NCBI RefSeq assembly: GCF_003429085.1
Contig: NZ_QVTC01000018.1
Span: 1 to 64,000, forward strand
Direction: 5' to 3'
Origin: Bacillus sp. V59.32b
GTDB lineage: Bacteria; Bacillota; Bacilli; Bacillales; DSM-1321
Length of the DNA stretch: 64,000 bases
This document shows, piece by piece, positions 26,772 through 34,925 of this stretch. A program made the position numbers and the translations under genes. The notes below the pieces were generated by a model, which was not told where the DNA came from, did no database searches, and saw only the letters and a program-made list of their open reading frames with translations. Every line of letters starts with the position of its first letter. The first letter of the stretch is position 1.

Positions 26772-27521
26772 CTATAGAAGTTCTTTTATATCATAAAACC
26801 TTCCGTTTTCAAGAACTTCTTGTTGAAGCAGATTTAGTAACTTTTCAGCCACAACCTGAGGAGTCCTTAACATTCCTTTGTCTTTATACGATTGAAAAGT
26901 GGTTGCATCGGCGAAATCCTTTTCATCCGCTGTACGGATATTTGCCTGCATTTCTGTATCCATGATACCAGGCGAGAATGAAACGATTGTGACAGGACTT
27001 TTTTCTTTTTGCTGCTCAAGACCGGCTGTACGGGTGAACATTTCAAGCGCCGCTTTTGTGCTGCAATAAGCCGACCATCCATGAATTGGTCGCAATGCCG
27101 CCCCAGAAGAAACGTTTACAATGATCTTTTTACCGTTGAAATCTTTCGTTCTTTCTATAAACGCGTTCGAGAGCATGACCGGAGCTAAATAATTAACCTT
27201 CATGCTGATTTCCATTTTTTCCTGTTCCAGCTGGCCGACAGGCTTAATCGGTTCGATCACACCAGCATTATTGATGAGATACAGTTCATCAGTTTCGCCG
27301 ATTTCTGTGAAGATTTTCTCAATTAAAGCGGGAAGCTCTTCAGTCTTGCTAAGATCCGCAGAAATGCTGCTTACCTTTATACCATGGTGCTTGGCTTTCT
27401 CGATTAGTTCTTCATTTGTTGAACGAGCCACTAAGATGCAATGATTCCCTTTTTGAAAACATTGTTCCGAAATAGCTTTCCCCAGCCCCTTTGAGGAACC
27501 TGTAATGATGTAAGTTTTCAA
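26772..27521 (-). CDS. short-chain dehydrogenase, (S)-benzoin-forming benzil reductase type
   Basis: A 249-residue NADPH-dependent SDR. The dinucleotide motif is TGSSKGLGKAI, the NNAG motif is present (INNAGVIEP), and the catalytic set is S-Y-K in VSSGAA and SAYCSTKAA. The C-terminal FSPGIMDTEMQ and overall sequence match the YueD/benzil reductase group, which reduces benzil and other diketones; the true substrate is unknown. It starts at TTG with GAGGAAGTG upstream. Confidence 0.87.
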   Translation of the reverse strand: MKTYIITGSSKGLGKAISEQCFQKGNHCILVARSTNEELIEKAKHHGIKVSSISADLSKTEELPALIEKIFTEIGETDELYLINNAGVIEPIKPVGQLEQEKMEISMKVNYLAPVMLSNAFIERTKDFNGKKIIVNVSSGAALRPIHGWSAYCSTKAALEMFTRTAGLEQQKEKSPVTIVSFSPGIMDTEMQANIRTADEKDFADATTFQSYKDKGMLRTPQVVAEKLLNLLQQEVLENGRFYDIKELL

Positions 27522-27707
27522 TTGTTTTCACTTCCTCAATATGTCTTCAGTCTTTTCAATATTAGATCTCCAAATCAATTTTTTCAATTCTTACCATTGA
27601 ATCGAGTCAGCATGATCCCCACGTATATTCTTCTTAAGAAAAAAGAGCACTTCAAACAACACATTAACGTTGTCTTAGTGTCCTCCTCCAGCAGAAAATA
27701 TCATAAT

Positions 27708-28130
27708 CTATGGTGTTCTGATTATGCCACGGCTCGATCCACCCAACACTTCTTTTCCATTTTGGTTTCTATATACTGTCTGCATAGCTATTTTCTTGAA
27801 GCCTTCCATTTGTTCAGCTTCCACAATCGTTAATTCACATGTAATCGTGTCACCCGTAAAAACCGGCCGTAAAAATTCATTGTTCATATCTCTGGCGATA
27901 TAATTCAAATCTCCGCCTATTTTAGTCCCGATGCTTGCTGTCAGTAAACCTTGAACCATCAAACGGCCTTTTTCATCCTTTTTCATATGATGAATTCCTT
28001 TATCGCCCGAAATCTCTGCAAATTGAAAAACATCCTCTTCGCTAAATGTTCTTTCCCATGTAAATACATCCCCAGTTTGAACCGTCACTTCTTCCAACCA
28101 CCTATCCATTTTTAATCCGACAGTATACAT
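27708..28130 (-). CDS. MaoC-like hot-dog domain protein
   Basis: A small (140-residue) single hot-dog protein. WLEEVTVQTGDVFTWERTF, FAEISGDKG, GRLMVQGLLTASI and FLRPVFTGDTI are the segments typical of MaoC-type (R)-enoyl-CoA hydratases, but the canonical hydratase D..H pair is altered (ISGDKGIHH), so activity is uncertain. Two starts are possible: ATG at 28130 or ATG at 28109 (MDRWLEE); neither has a clear ribosome site, and homologs remembered begin near MDRW. Confidence 0.78.
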   Translation of the reverse strand: MYTVGLKMDRWLEEVTVQTGDVFTWERTFSEEDVFQFAEISGDKGIHHMKKDEKGRLMVQGLLTASIGTKIGGDLNYIARDMNNEFLRPVFTGDTITCELTIVEAEQMEGFKKIAMQTVYRNQNGKEVLGGSSRGIIRTP

Positions 28131-28190
28131 CTTTTATTAAAATGATTCGACATAGTAGGAAGCGTTCCTTTAAAATTTATCCGTAAAAAG

Positions 28191-29672
28191 TTATTGACTA
28201 GATAAAATGACGGCCATTTCATCTTCAATTTTCTTTACCGCCTCATCATCAAGTACATTATTTAGGAGGACGGAAAATGCATACGTCTCCCCGCTTTTCC
28301 CGGTAGCATAGCCTGAAAGTGAGCTCACTGCCGTAATCGTGCCCGTCTTGGCTTTTACATTTCCCGTTGCCGATGTATTTTTCATCCGGTTTCTTAGAGT
28401 TCCGCCAACCATTCTTTCACTGACACCTGCAACAGGCAGTGCATTCTGGTATGCTGGAAACCAATTTTTGTTCTGTACCGTGTGAAGCAGCGTAGAAAAT
28501 TCATTGGCAGATACTAAATTGACATGTGAGACCCCTGAGCCATCACGCATTACTATTGATTCAGTATTAACTCCGAACGATTTTATGTTTGCCTCTACCA
28601 CGTCAAGCCCTTTCTCCCAGCTGCCTTCTCCTTTTTCCACTTTTCCCATTTCCTTCACGAGTGTTTCCGCATGGCCATTGTTGCTAAGCTTCATAAATGG
28701 AACTAGTAATTCGGATAGCGGCATGGATTGATGGGAGAAAAGAACGTTAGCCCCGGCCGGTGTTTTTCCCGTTAACACTCGTCCTGCCACTTTTATTCCG
28801 TGTTCCTGTAATGACTTTTTGAATAAATCAAGTGCATATCCGGTTGGTTCCCATACGGCAATCCAACTTCGCACCCTGCTCGCTTCCAGTGGTATTGTGC
28901 CTTCCGCAATAATTGTATTGGAACCATGTTCGCGGCGGATTTTCACTTCTTTTTTTGCTCCCGCTTCAACCGTTTTTACATTGTTAATGATTTTTACATA
29001 ATCTGTCGCCGGCGATAATGAAATGGCGCCCTTTTCATTGGCTGCTTTCCCCGGATTGACTTCGACAATGACCGTGCCTGCGTCATAATCTTCATTTGGG
29101 GCGGCTGTTAAAGCAGATACCTGAGCCCCATAATATTCCGTTTCGTCTGTCCATGACAGATCAGTCGAATAGCGCTCATTATCATACCAAGTATCATCAC
29201 CGATTACATTTCCGACAATCATCTTCACCCCTTTGTTTTTTAAAGAAGCGGCCATTTCATTAAAGTCTTCCTTTAATAAAGTGGGATCACCCTTTCCTCT
29301 TACATAAACATTTCCTTTTAAAATGTTAGCTTTCAGTTTTCCGTCTGTGAGTACATCCGTATGGAACTTGTAATTTTCACCAAGCGTGTTAAGCGCCGCT
29401 GATGCCGTCAACAGTTTCATATTGGAAGCTGGCCTCAGGCGTATGTCACCGTTTTGTTCAAAAAGGATTTCTCCTGTTGCTGCAGACCTTACACTTACTC
29501 CGGCTACAGCACCATCCAGCAATGGGTTATCCAAAACGCGCGTAATCTGCTGTCCCAATTCGGTTCCTGCGCTGGTCGCCGATTCAACCGGATGATCCAG
29601 ATCAACATATGGAATTAAAGCTAACATAAAAACCAAAATAATGACCATGCTATTTTTCATCTGTCTATTCAA
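28191..29672 (-). CDS. dacC: D-alanyl-D-alanine carboxypeptidase, S13 (PBP4a/DacC) family
   Basis: A 493-residue class C low-molecular-weight penicillin-binding protein, exported by a signal (about 6-33). Active-site motifs: SxxK at S83-K86 (PASNMK), SxN in KLSNNGHAE, and KTG in VKAKTGTI near the C-terminus. The long insertion between motif 1 and 2 is normal for S13 enzymes. It trims pentapeptide stems or cleaves cross-links. The frame starts at TTG with GGTGGAG seven bases upstream. Confidence 0.92.
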   Translation of the reverse strand: MNRQMKNSMVIILVFMLALIPYVDLDHPVESATSAGTELGQQITRVLDNPLLDGAVAGVSVRSAATGEILFEQNGDIRLRPASNMKLLTASAALNTLGENYKFHTDVLTDGKLKANILKGNVYVRGKGDPTLLKEDFNEMAASLKNKGVKMIVGNVIGDDTWYDNERYSTDLSWTDETEYYGAQVSALTAAPNEDYDAGTVIVEVNPGKAANEKGAISLSPATDYVKIINNVKTVEAGAKKEVKIRREHGSNTIIAEGTIPLEASRVRSWIAVWEPTGYALDLFKKSLQEHGIKVAGRVLTGKTPAGANVLFSHQSMPLSELLVPFMKLSNNGHAETLVKEMGKVEKGEGSWEKGLDVVEANIKSFGVNTESIVMRDGSGVSHVNLVSANEFSTLLHTVQNKNWFPAYQNALPVAGVSERMVGGTLRNRMKNTSATGNVKAKTGTITAVSSLSGYATGKSGETYAFSVLLNNVLDDEAVKKIEDEMAVILSSQ

Positions 29673-29887
29673 TTCTCTGCTCCACCTTTCTATGTTCGCA
29701 TTCTTATCTTCTTTTCCATGTGGACATCTGTCTTTCCTCTAATTTCTCATAGGGAAAACGAACCATTTTTTACGGCCCACTATTAGGGTAAATAAAACAG
29801 AGAATAAGACTTTATGCATTAAGGCTCTTCGCCATAACTGGTGGTTGAATATTGATTAACGTAATATCTCAGTTAATTTTGCAACAA

Positions 29888-30078
29888 AGTTGATTGGAGA
29901 GGATATGCGAGACTCCTCGAAAATGCTACGCATTTTCTCGTGCGGTGCCTATGCATGGATGATGATTCAACGTCCTGCGGGAAAAGCAGGCCAAGGGAGA
30001 CCCCGGAGGCGTGCCCTTTGCCGAGGAGGCTCCCGGACTGCCCGCGGAAAGCGAGCGTCTGGAGCGGAAATCAACGGA
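29888..30078. repeat. GC-rich interspersed repeat of Bacillaceae type
   Basis: A GC-rich block, unlike its AT-rich surroundings, bounded by complementary ends GTTGATT and AATCAAC. Segments such as GCGGGAAAAGC, GAGACCCCGGAGGCGTG, CCGAGGAGGCT and GCCCGCGGAAAGCGAGCGT are the wording of an interspersed intergenic repeat remembered from many Bacillaceae genomes. Between GACTCCT and CCTGCGGG it carries about 60 extra bases with a hairpin (GAAAATG...CATTTTC). The open frame across it is not a gene. Confidence 0.7.
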
Positions 30079-30265
30079 TAATCAAAAGCTTAAACCACTT
30101 CTTTTGGTGAAGAACCTGCATTAAAGCAAGATATGGAATTATTGGTTCACACTTGGTTTTAATTGCCTTTTTTGCTTTTTCCTTATGGTTTCCAATGTAA
30201 GTCTTCTCTCCCCTGGTTTTTTATTACGGTATACTTTTTAACACTATGTAAAAATAAAGTGCGTA

Positions 30266-30295
30266 CTTTCGAAAGATAAACATACATAGTATACT
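30266..30295 (+). promoter_or_regulatory. candidate promoter and regulator site of hxlAB
   Basis: A perfect palindrome CTTTCGAAAG (30266-30275) sits where the -35 of a TATACT -10 box (30290-30295) would be, and no good -35 is present. This is the pattern of an activated promoter; in B. subtilis hxlAB is activated by HxlR. Inferred only; about 100 bases upstream of hxlA. Confidence 0.4.
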
Positions 30296-30402
30296 GACAC
30301 AGTACCTGTTCTAAAGAACTTATTACCTCGTGTTAGGTGAATTCTTAATGGGTACATTACTATTGTGCATTAGCATAAAACTATCTTAGGAGTGTGACAT
30401 TC

Positions 30403-31035
30403 ATGGAATTACAATTAGCATTGGATTTAGTAAACATCCCAGAAGGCATTAAATTGGTTAAAGAAGTGGAAGAACATATCGATATCGTCGAGATCGGTAC
30501 ACCGGTCGTTATAAATGAAGGTCTTAAAGCCGTTAAGGAAATGAAGGAAGCATTCCCTAATTTGAAAGTATTGGCAGATTTAAAGATCATGGATGCGGCA
30601 GGATATGAAGTTATGCAGGCCTCTCAAGCTGGAGCTGATATCATTACGATACTCGGGGCTGCAGAAGATGAGTCCATCAAAGGTGCAGTAGAAGAAGCAA
30701 AAAAGCAAGGTAAAAAAATCCTTGTTGATATGATCGCTGTTAAAGATATCGCCACTCGTGCTAAAGAGCTTGATGAACTTGGAGCAGACTATATCTGTGT
30801 TCATACTGGTTACGACCTTCAAGCGGTAGGACAAAATTCTTTTGAAGATTTAGCTACCATTAAAAGCGTCGTTAAAAATGCGAAAACTGCCGTTGCGGGA
30901 GGCATTAAATTAGAAACTCTTGCTGAAGTAATTAAGGCACAACCTGATCTTGTCATTGTTGGCGGAGGTATTACTGGTAAAGACGATAAAAAAGCCGTAG
31001 CTGCCGAAATGCAAAAAATGATCAAGCAAGGGTAA
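30403..31035 (+). CDS. hxlA: 3-hexulose-6-phosphate synthase
   Basis: A 210-residue TIM-barrel aldolase of the OMP-decarboxylase superfamily that condenses formaldehyde with ribulose 5-phosphate. Motifs: LQLALDLV, VEIGTPV, the metal/substrate motif LADLKIMDAAGYE, and VAGGIKLET...VIVGGGIT. The frame opens at a GTG nine bases earlier, but the ATG at 30403 matches the family start (MELQLALDL) and has AGGAG upstream. It is followed after seven bases by hxlB; together they fix formaldehyde for detoxification. Confidence 0.95.
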   Translation: MELQLALDLVNIPEGIKLVKEVEEHIDIVEIGTPVVINEGLKAVKEMKEAFPNLKVLADLKIMDAAGYEVMQASQAGADIITILGAAEDESIKGAVEEAKKQGKKILVDMIAVKDIATRAKELDELGADYICVHTGYDLQAVGQNSFEDLATIKSVVKNAKTAVAGGIKLETLAEVIKAQPDLVIVGGGITGKDDKKAVAAEMQKMIKQG

Positions 31036-31042
31036 TCCTGGC

Positions 31043-31600
31043 ATGCAAACTACTCAATTTTTAGCGGAAATTATAGATGAATTAACGCGGACAGTGGACT
31101 TGATCGCTGATGAAGAAGCTGAAAAGCTGGTAAACGGGATTCTTGAATCAAAGAAAGTTTTTGTAGCAGGCGCTGGCAGATCCGGATTTATGGGTAAATC
31201 TTTTGCGATGCGAATGATGCACATGGGAATAGATGCCTATGTAATTGGCGAAACCGTTACGTCTACCTTCGAAAAAGATGATATCTTGATCATCGGTTCC
31301 GGTTCTGGAGAAACGAAAAGCTTGGTCTCTGTCGCCCAGAAAGCAAAAAGTATCGGCGGTACCGTAACGATTGCGACAATCGTTCCAGATTCAACAATTG
31401 GCAAATTAGCCGATTTCACAATAAAATTGCCCGGTTCACCTAAAGATCAGTCAGAAAGTGATTATAAAACGATCCAGCCGATGGGGTCACTTTTTGAACA
31501 AACTCTTTTATTATTCTACGATGCCGTGATTCTCCGGTTCATGGAGAAAAAAGGGCTGGATTCAGATAAGATGTACGGCAAACATGCCAATTTAGAATAA
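31043..31600 (+). CDS. hxlB: 6-phospho-3-hexuloisomerase
   Basis: A 185-residue SIS-domain isomerase that converts hexulose 6-phosphate to fructose 6-phosphate. Motifs: VFVAGAGRSGFMGKSFAMRMMHMG, GSGSGETKS and the C-terminal SLFEQTLLLFYDAVILRFM. AAGGG lies upstream of the ATG inside the end of hxlA. A terminator follows. The regulatory gene hxlR is not adjacent; an HxlR-family gene at 48.3 kb is of the YodB type instead. Confidence 0.95.
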   Translation: MQTTQFLAEIIDELTRTVDLIADEEAEKLVNGILESKKVFVAGAGRSGFMGKSFAMRMMHMGIDAYVIGETVTSTFEKDDILIIGSGSGETKSLVSVAQKAKSIGGTVTIATIVPDSTIGKLADFTIKLPGSPKDQSESDYKTIQPMGSLFEQTLLLFYDAVILRFMEKKGLDSDKMYGKHANLE

Positions 31601-31608
31601 CCAAAAGC

Positions 31609-31649
31609 AAAAGACCGTCCACCTTTTAAAGGATATGGCGGTCTTTTTT
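31609..31649 (+). terminator. terminator of hxlAB
   Basis: Stem AAAAGACCG/CGGTCTTTT with T6 on the plus strand, nine bases past the hxlB stop codon. Confidence 0.88.
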
Positions 31650-31654
31650 CATGT

Positions 31655-31760
31655 TTGATTTAAATGGATTTTGCTTTCGTTTAAATCATCCTGATTTTCG
31701 ATTAAATGAACTGTATTATTGTTTAAATCACAAGGATTTTCGTTTGAATTACTGCTCCTA
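31655..31760. repeat. degenerate 21-bp-period array, core TTTAAAT
   Basis: Five units with core TTAAAT (last TTGAAT) begin at 31660, 31681, 31702, 31723 and 31744, exactly 21 bp apart, most preceded by TTTCG. The array lies between the converging 3' ends of hxlB and the DUF421 gene. Confidence 0.8.
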
Positions 31761-31785
31761 GATAAAAAAACACTGTTCTACATGA

Positions 31786-32646
31786 CTAGCTCTTTAAAAT
31801 ATAGGTAACTTTATCAATCGCTTTTTGCAGCTTCTTACTATTTTTCACATACATTTCTTTTGCTGTCTCATTATCTGTCGCAAGCGCAAATGACTCTAAA
31901 TCCGCTTCGCATTGTTTCATCGTCGCCAGGATCAAAGGCCTTTCCTGCGGGGACGGTATCTGTAGTTTATCATCATAAACGTCGATGGTTAATTCGCCAT
32001 AGGAATTCACTTGGCCGAGAAAGACGTTTTCAAGGGTGACTCCCATTTTCCCTACCTCGGTTAACAGCCATTTTCTGCTCCGTCCAATCGTCGAAAGCGG
32101 CTCATCCATAATTTTGCCGTCCATAATAACCGTTTGAGGTTCCTTTACTGAAGCCACAGCCAACTGCAAATCTTTTGCGGTTAACGGCTGGTTTTCTTTC
32201 TTTAGCATGACATTTAAATCACCGGCTGCCTCCAAGACCGCGAACTCCACATCTGCCACGCTAAAAACATCTTTCCTTCGAAGCAATTCCAGTAGCTCAT
32301 CAGTCGTATATTTTTCCTTTTTCAAATTATCTTCCATGATCTTGCCATCCTTGATGAAAATAGTCCCTTTCCCTTCGACAAAATCGCGAAATGGCTTGCT
32401 TTTTATAGAAATTAATCCGGCGAGAAATGGCACCAACGCAAATACCCCAATGGAGAGCACCCCATGCATCATGCTTTGGTTTGGTTTTGTAGCAACTTCG
32501 GCTCCTACACTGCCGATTGTAATACCGGTGACATACTCAAAAAAGGAGAGCTGTGATATTTGCTTTTTACCCAGCCATTTAGTAATTAAGAACAGGATAA
32601 CCAAAAATAATAGGGATCTCACAATGATATTTAACCAATCTGGCAT
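31786..32646 (-). CDS. DUF421 membrane protein with a C-terminal DUF1657-like domain (YetF-type)
   Basis: A 286-residue protein with three N-terminal membrane helices (about 8-25, 35-50, 60-80) and a DUF421 cytoplasmic domain (FVEGKGTIFIKDGKIMEDNL; a second KEPQTVIMDGKI). The last 50 residues (ILATMKQCEADLESFALATDNETAKEMY) match the small DUF1657 proteins of the same cluster, so a DUF1657 unit appears fused to its end. Proteins of this kind are found in spoVA2-type operons linked to spore germination and heat resistance. Last gene of the cluster. Confidence 0.85.
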   Translation of the reverse strand: MPDWLNIIVRSLLFLVILFLITKWLGKKQISQLSFFEYVTGITIGSVGAEVATKPNQSMMHGVLSIGVFALVPFLAGLISIKSKPFRDFVEGKGTIFIKDGKIMEDNLKKEKYTTDELLELLRRKDVFSVADVEFAVLEAAGDLNVMLKKENQPLTAKDLQLAVASVKEPQTVIMDGKIMDEPLSTIGRSRKWLLTEVGKMGVTLENVFLGQVNSYGELTIDVYDDKLQIPSPQERPLILATMKQCEADLESFALATDNETAKEMYVKNSKKLQKAIDKVTYILKS

Positions 32647-32678
32647 CGTTTTTCATCTCCATTAACGGTCTCTTTCTA

Positions 32679-32885
32679 TTAAAAGCCTTTGTATGTGAAT
32701 TCTTCCTCCTCTATTTCACCGACTCTCATTTTAAGATCCTTTACGATTTCATGGACGACCATCATCGTTTCGTGCAAGGTTCTTTTTGAATCGTCATCCT
32801 CTGTCCGGAGCGCTAAGCTCGAGAGATCTGTTTCAACTCCCTTCAGACTTGTAAGGCATTGCTTCACTTGAGATGCGACAGTCAT
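32679..32885 (-). CDS. DUF1657 small protein
   Basis: A 68-residue acidic helical protein of the DUF1657 family (TVASQVKQCLTSLKGVE at the start). A paralog begins the cluster at 34.5 kb and a third copy is fused to the DUF421 protein. AAGGGGG precedes the ATG. Such proteins accompany spoVA2-type genes; function unknown. Confidence 0.85.
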   Translation of the reverse strand: MTVASQVKQCLTSLKGVETDLSSLALRTEDDDSKRTLHETMMVVHEIVKDLKMRVGEIEEEEFTYKGF

Positions 32886-32907
32886 TTTTTATCCCCCTTG
32901 TTGTTGG

Positions 32908-33909
32908 CTACATTTCAATCGATACCGCATGAGCGATACAAGGTATTGTTTCATTTTGTTGGAAGGATAACGGGGATAATAAAGCACCCGTTGCACAAAC
33001 CAAAATCCGTTTCAACTCTCCTTTTTTCATTCGATTCAACAAATGACCATACACAACCGTTGCTGAGCATCCCGCTCCACTGCCCCCTGCAAGTACAGGC
33101 TGGCCATCCCGGTAGATCATTAATCCACAATCTCTAAACTTTTCTTCTTCAATCGGGAGCCCATGTTTTTTAAATAAATCAAGGGCAATTTCCCTGCCAA
33201 TCTGAGCAAGATCCCCTGTTACAATCAAATCATAATAGGATGGATCGAGATCCCGTTCCCGAAAGTGGGCCTCTAATGTATCAACAGCCGCTGGGGCCAT
33301 CGCTCCCCCCATATTGAATGGATCGGTCATTCCCATATCGACCACACGTCCAATCGTGGCAGATGTAACACGTGGACCTTCTCCGGTATCACTTAACAAA
33401 GCGACTCCGGCACCTGTAACTGTCCATTGTGAAGTAGGAGGCTTTTGGGCACCATATTCAGTCGGATAGCGGAATTGTTTCTCTACCGCAGCGTTATGGC
33501 TGGATGCACCAGTAAGCAGATACTTGGCACCTTTTGTATTAACAATATAGGCACCTAAAGCCAAGCCCTCCATCGAGGTTGAACAGGCACCAAACAGACC
33601 GAAATACGGTGCCCCTAACGTCCGGCTCGCAAAGCTTGTGGGCGTAATTTGATTTACGAGATCCCCCGCAAGAAAGAATTGAATTTGTTCTTGCTGCAGG
33701 CCCGCTTTTTCCATCGCTCTTTGGTTCGCTTCTTCCAGAAGGATCTTATGGGCTTTTTCATAGGACTCCTGTCCAATCCATAAGTCTGAGTGAAGCACAT
33801 CGAAATCTTCAGCAAGCATTCCGTCTGCCTCAAACGGCCCGCCTACTGTCCCGGTGGAAACGATAACGGGCTTATTATCAAAGACCCACGTTCGATGTCC
33901 TTTTAGCAT
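32908..33909 (-). CDS. spoVAD: stage V sporulation protein AD
   Basis: A 333-residue protein with the thiolase/KAS-III-like fold of SpoVAD, which binds dipicolinic acid during its uptake into the forespore. Segments: GHRTWVFDNKPVIVSTGTVGGP, FFLAGDLVNQITPTSFASR, GACSTSMEGLALG and the C-terminal LAGGSGAGCSATV. The ATG at 33909 overlaps the spoVAC stop (TGATG), giving tight coupling. A longer frame to 33924 is not needed. Confidence 0.93.
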   Translation of the reverse strand: MLKGHRTWVFDNKPVIVSTGTVGGPFEADGMLAEDFDVLHSDLWIGQESYEKAHKILLEEANQRAMEKAGLQQEQIQFFLAGDLVNQITPTSFASRTLGAPYFGLFGACSTSMEGLALGAYIVNTKGAKYLLTGASSHNAAVEKQFRYPTEYGAQKPPTSQWTVTGAGVALLSDTGEGPRVTSATIGRVVDMGMTDPFNMGGAMAPAAVDTLEAHFRERDLDPSYYDLIVTGDLAQIGREIALDLFKKHGLPIEEEKFRDCGLMIYRDGQPVLAGGSGAGCSATVVYGHLLNRMKKGELKRILVCATGALLSPLSFQQNETIPCIAHAVSIEM

Positions 33910-34388
33910 CACAAGCCACCCCACTGAATAAGAATCGTTTTGATGAACGCGACCACAAAAGCGGAAAAAACGCCGAATATGATGACGGATCCTGCCAGTT
34001 TAAAAATGTTACCGCCCACACCTAGCACAAATCCTTCACTTCGATGTTCAATCGCTGCCGAAATGACCGCATTCCCGAAGCCGGTTACCGGCACGGCCGT
34101 ACCTGCTCCTCCATATTGCGCCATCCGGTCATATACACCGAATCCCGTAAGCAGCATCGTAATAAAAATTAAAGTCCCTGTAGTCGGATTGCCCGCCGTT
34201 TTCTCTGTAAAATCAAAATAATAGATATAAAAGAATTGAATGGCCTGTCCAATCGCACAAATCAATCCACCTACAAAAAAAGCTTTTATACAATTCATTA
34301 AAACGGGTCTCTTGATTTCCCGTTGGTTTTGAAGGATTTGATATTCCTGTTGAACAGGTGTTAACTGTTTCTTTTTATTATTTGCCAT
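33909..34388 (-). CDS. spoVAC: stage V sporulation protein AC
   Basis: A 159-residue inner-forespore-membrane protein with about four membrane segments. SpoVAC signatures: the N-terminal KKQLTPVQQEYQ, GGLICAIGQ, MLLTGFGVYDR, GTAVPVTGFGNAV and HRSEGFVLGVG. SpoVAC forms a mechanosensitive channel for Ca-dipicolinate release and uptake. It is followed directly by spoVAD; the expected third partner spoVAE(b) is absent from the cluster. Confidence 0.93.
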   Translation of the reverse strand: MANNKKKQLTPVQQEYQILQNQREIKRPVLMNCIKAFFVGGLICAIGQAIQFFYIYYFDFTEKTAGNPTTGTLIFITMLLTGFGVYDRMAQYGGAGTAVPVTGFGNAVISAAIEHRSEGFVLGVGGNIFKLAGSVIIFGVFSAFVVAFIKTILIQWGGL

Positions 34389-34431
34389 GTCTGCCTGCCC
34401 TACTTTCTTCTAAGTAAAAAGGAAGTGTAAA

Positions 34432-34458
34432 AAAAGGTTGGGATAAAACCAACCTTTT
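34432..34458 (-). terminator. intra-operon terminator between DUF1657 gene and spoVAC
   Basis: A 10-bp stem (AAAAGGTTGG/CCAACCTTTT) with T-rich tail on the minus strand lies between the first DUF1657 gene and spoVAC, so only part of the transcripts may continue into spoVACD. Confidence 0.75.
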
Positions 34459-34465
34459 ATTTTAC

Positions 34466-34669
34466 TTATTCTTTGTATTGCGGTTCTTCTTGGACAATTT
34501 CATCTACACGCGGAGATAACTTATCAACAATTTGCTGCGTTTGTTGAGCGGCTTCTTCATAAAGTTGTTTTGCCTGTTCGTTATCAGTACCAAGTGCGAA
34601 CGTTTCGAAGCTTGCCTGCGCACTTTTCAATCCTGCAAGTGTTGTCTTGACATCTGAAATCACAGTCAT
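34466..34669 (-). CDS. DUF1657 small protein, first gene of the spoVA-like cluster
   Basis: A 67-residue helical protein (TVISDVKTTLAGLKSAQASFETFALGTDN) of the DUF1657 family. GGGAGG precedes the ATG. A candidate sigma-G promoter lies about 40 bases upstream. The terminator right after the gene suggests it is made in excess over the downstream SpoVA proteins, as expected for an abundant small spore protein; this is inference. Confidence 0.85.
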   Translation of the reverse strand: MTVISDVKTTLAGLKSAQASFETFALGTDNEQAKQLYEEAAQQTQQIVDKLSPRVDEIVQEEPQYKE

Positions 34670-34706
34670 GTTTCATTTCCTCCCTTGGTTTATTCAATCA
34701 CAATAA

Positions 34707-34737
34707 TAGAATAATGTTTTTCCATCCTTTTTATGCA
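34707..34737 (-). promoter_or_regulatory. candidate sigma-G promoter of the spoVA-like cluster
   Basis: On the minus strand TGCATA (34732-34737), an 18-bp spacer and TATTCTA (34707-34713) approximate the sigma-G pattern TGNATA-17/18-CATNNTA with one mismatch in the -10. Its place about 40 bases before the start codon fits forespore expression. Confidence 0.5.
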
Positions 34738-34820
34738 TCTGAGTATCATCCAGAATAAGTATAAATCGGGAATTATATAACTCGTGTGGAATTATATGAC
34801 TATTGAACAGTTAAAGAAAA

Positions 34821-34925
34821 CTCGTCAATTGACGAGCCCTAAGGCGGAGATTAAACGTAGTTGCACCTATGAAGAAAGGGAAGTTTATACTTTACTGCCA
34901 AAAAAAGACGCCGAAGCGCCTTTTT
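34821..34925 (+). ncRNA. possible small RNA: palindrome plus terminator hairpin
   Basis: In a 695-base gap without a convincing gene, a perfect 16-bp palindrome (CTCGTCAATTGACGAG, 34821-34836) is followed about 65 bases later by a terminator-like hairpin (CGC-CGAA-GCG flanked by A6 and T5, 34901-34925) on the plus strand. A short transcript could end here. A 66-codon frame covers the same bases but lacks a good ribosome site and runs through the hairpin. Confidence 0.3.

Noticed and set aside
29890-30081. 63-codon plus-strand frame
   Set aside because: It lies wholly inside the interspersed GC-rich repeat, is Arg/Gly-rich from GC bias, and has no ribosome site.
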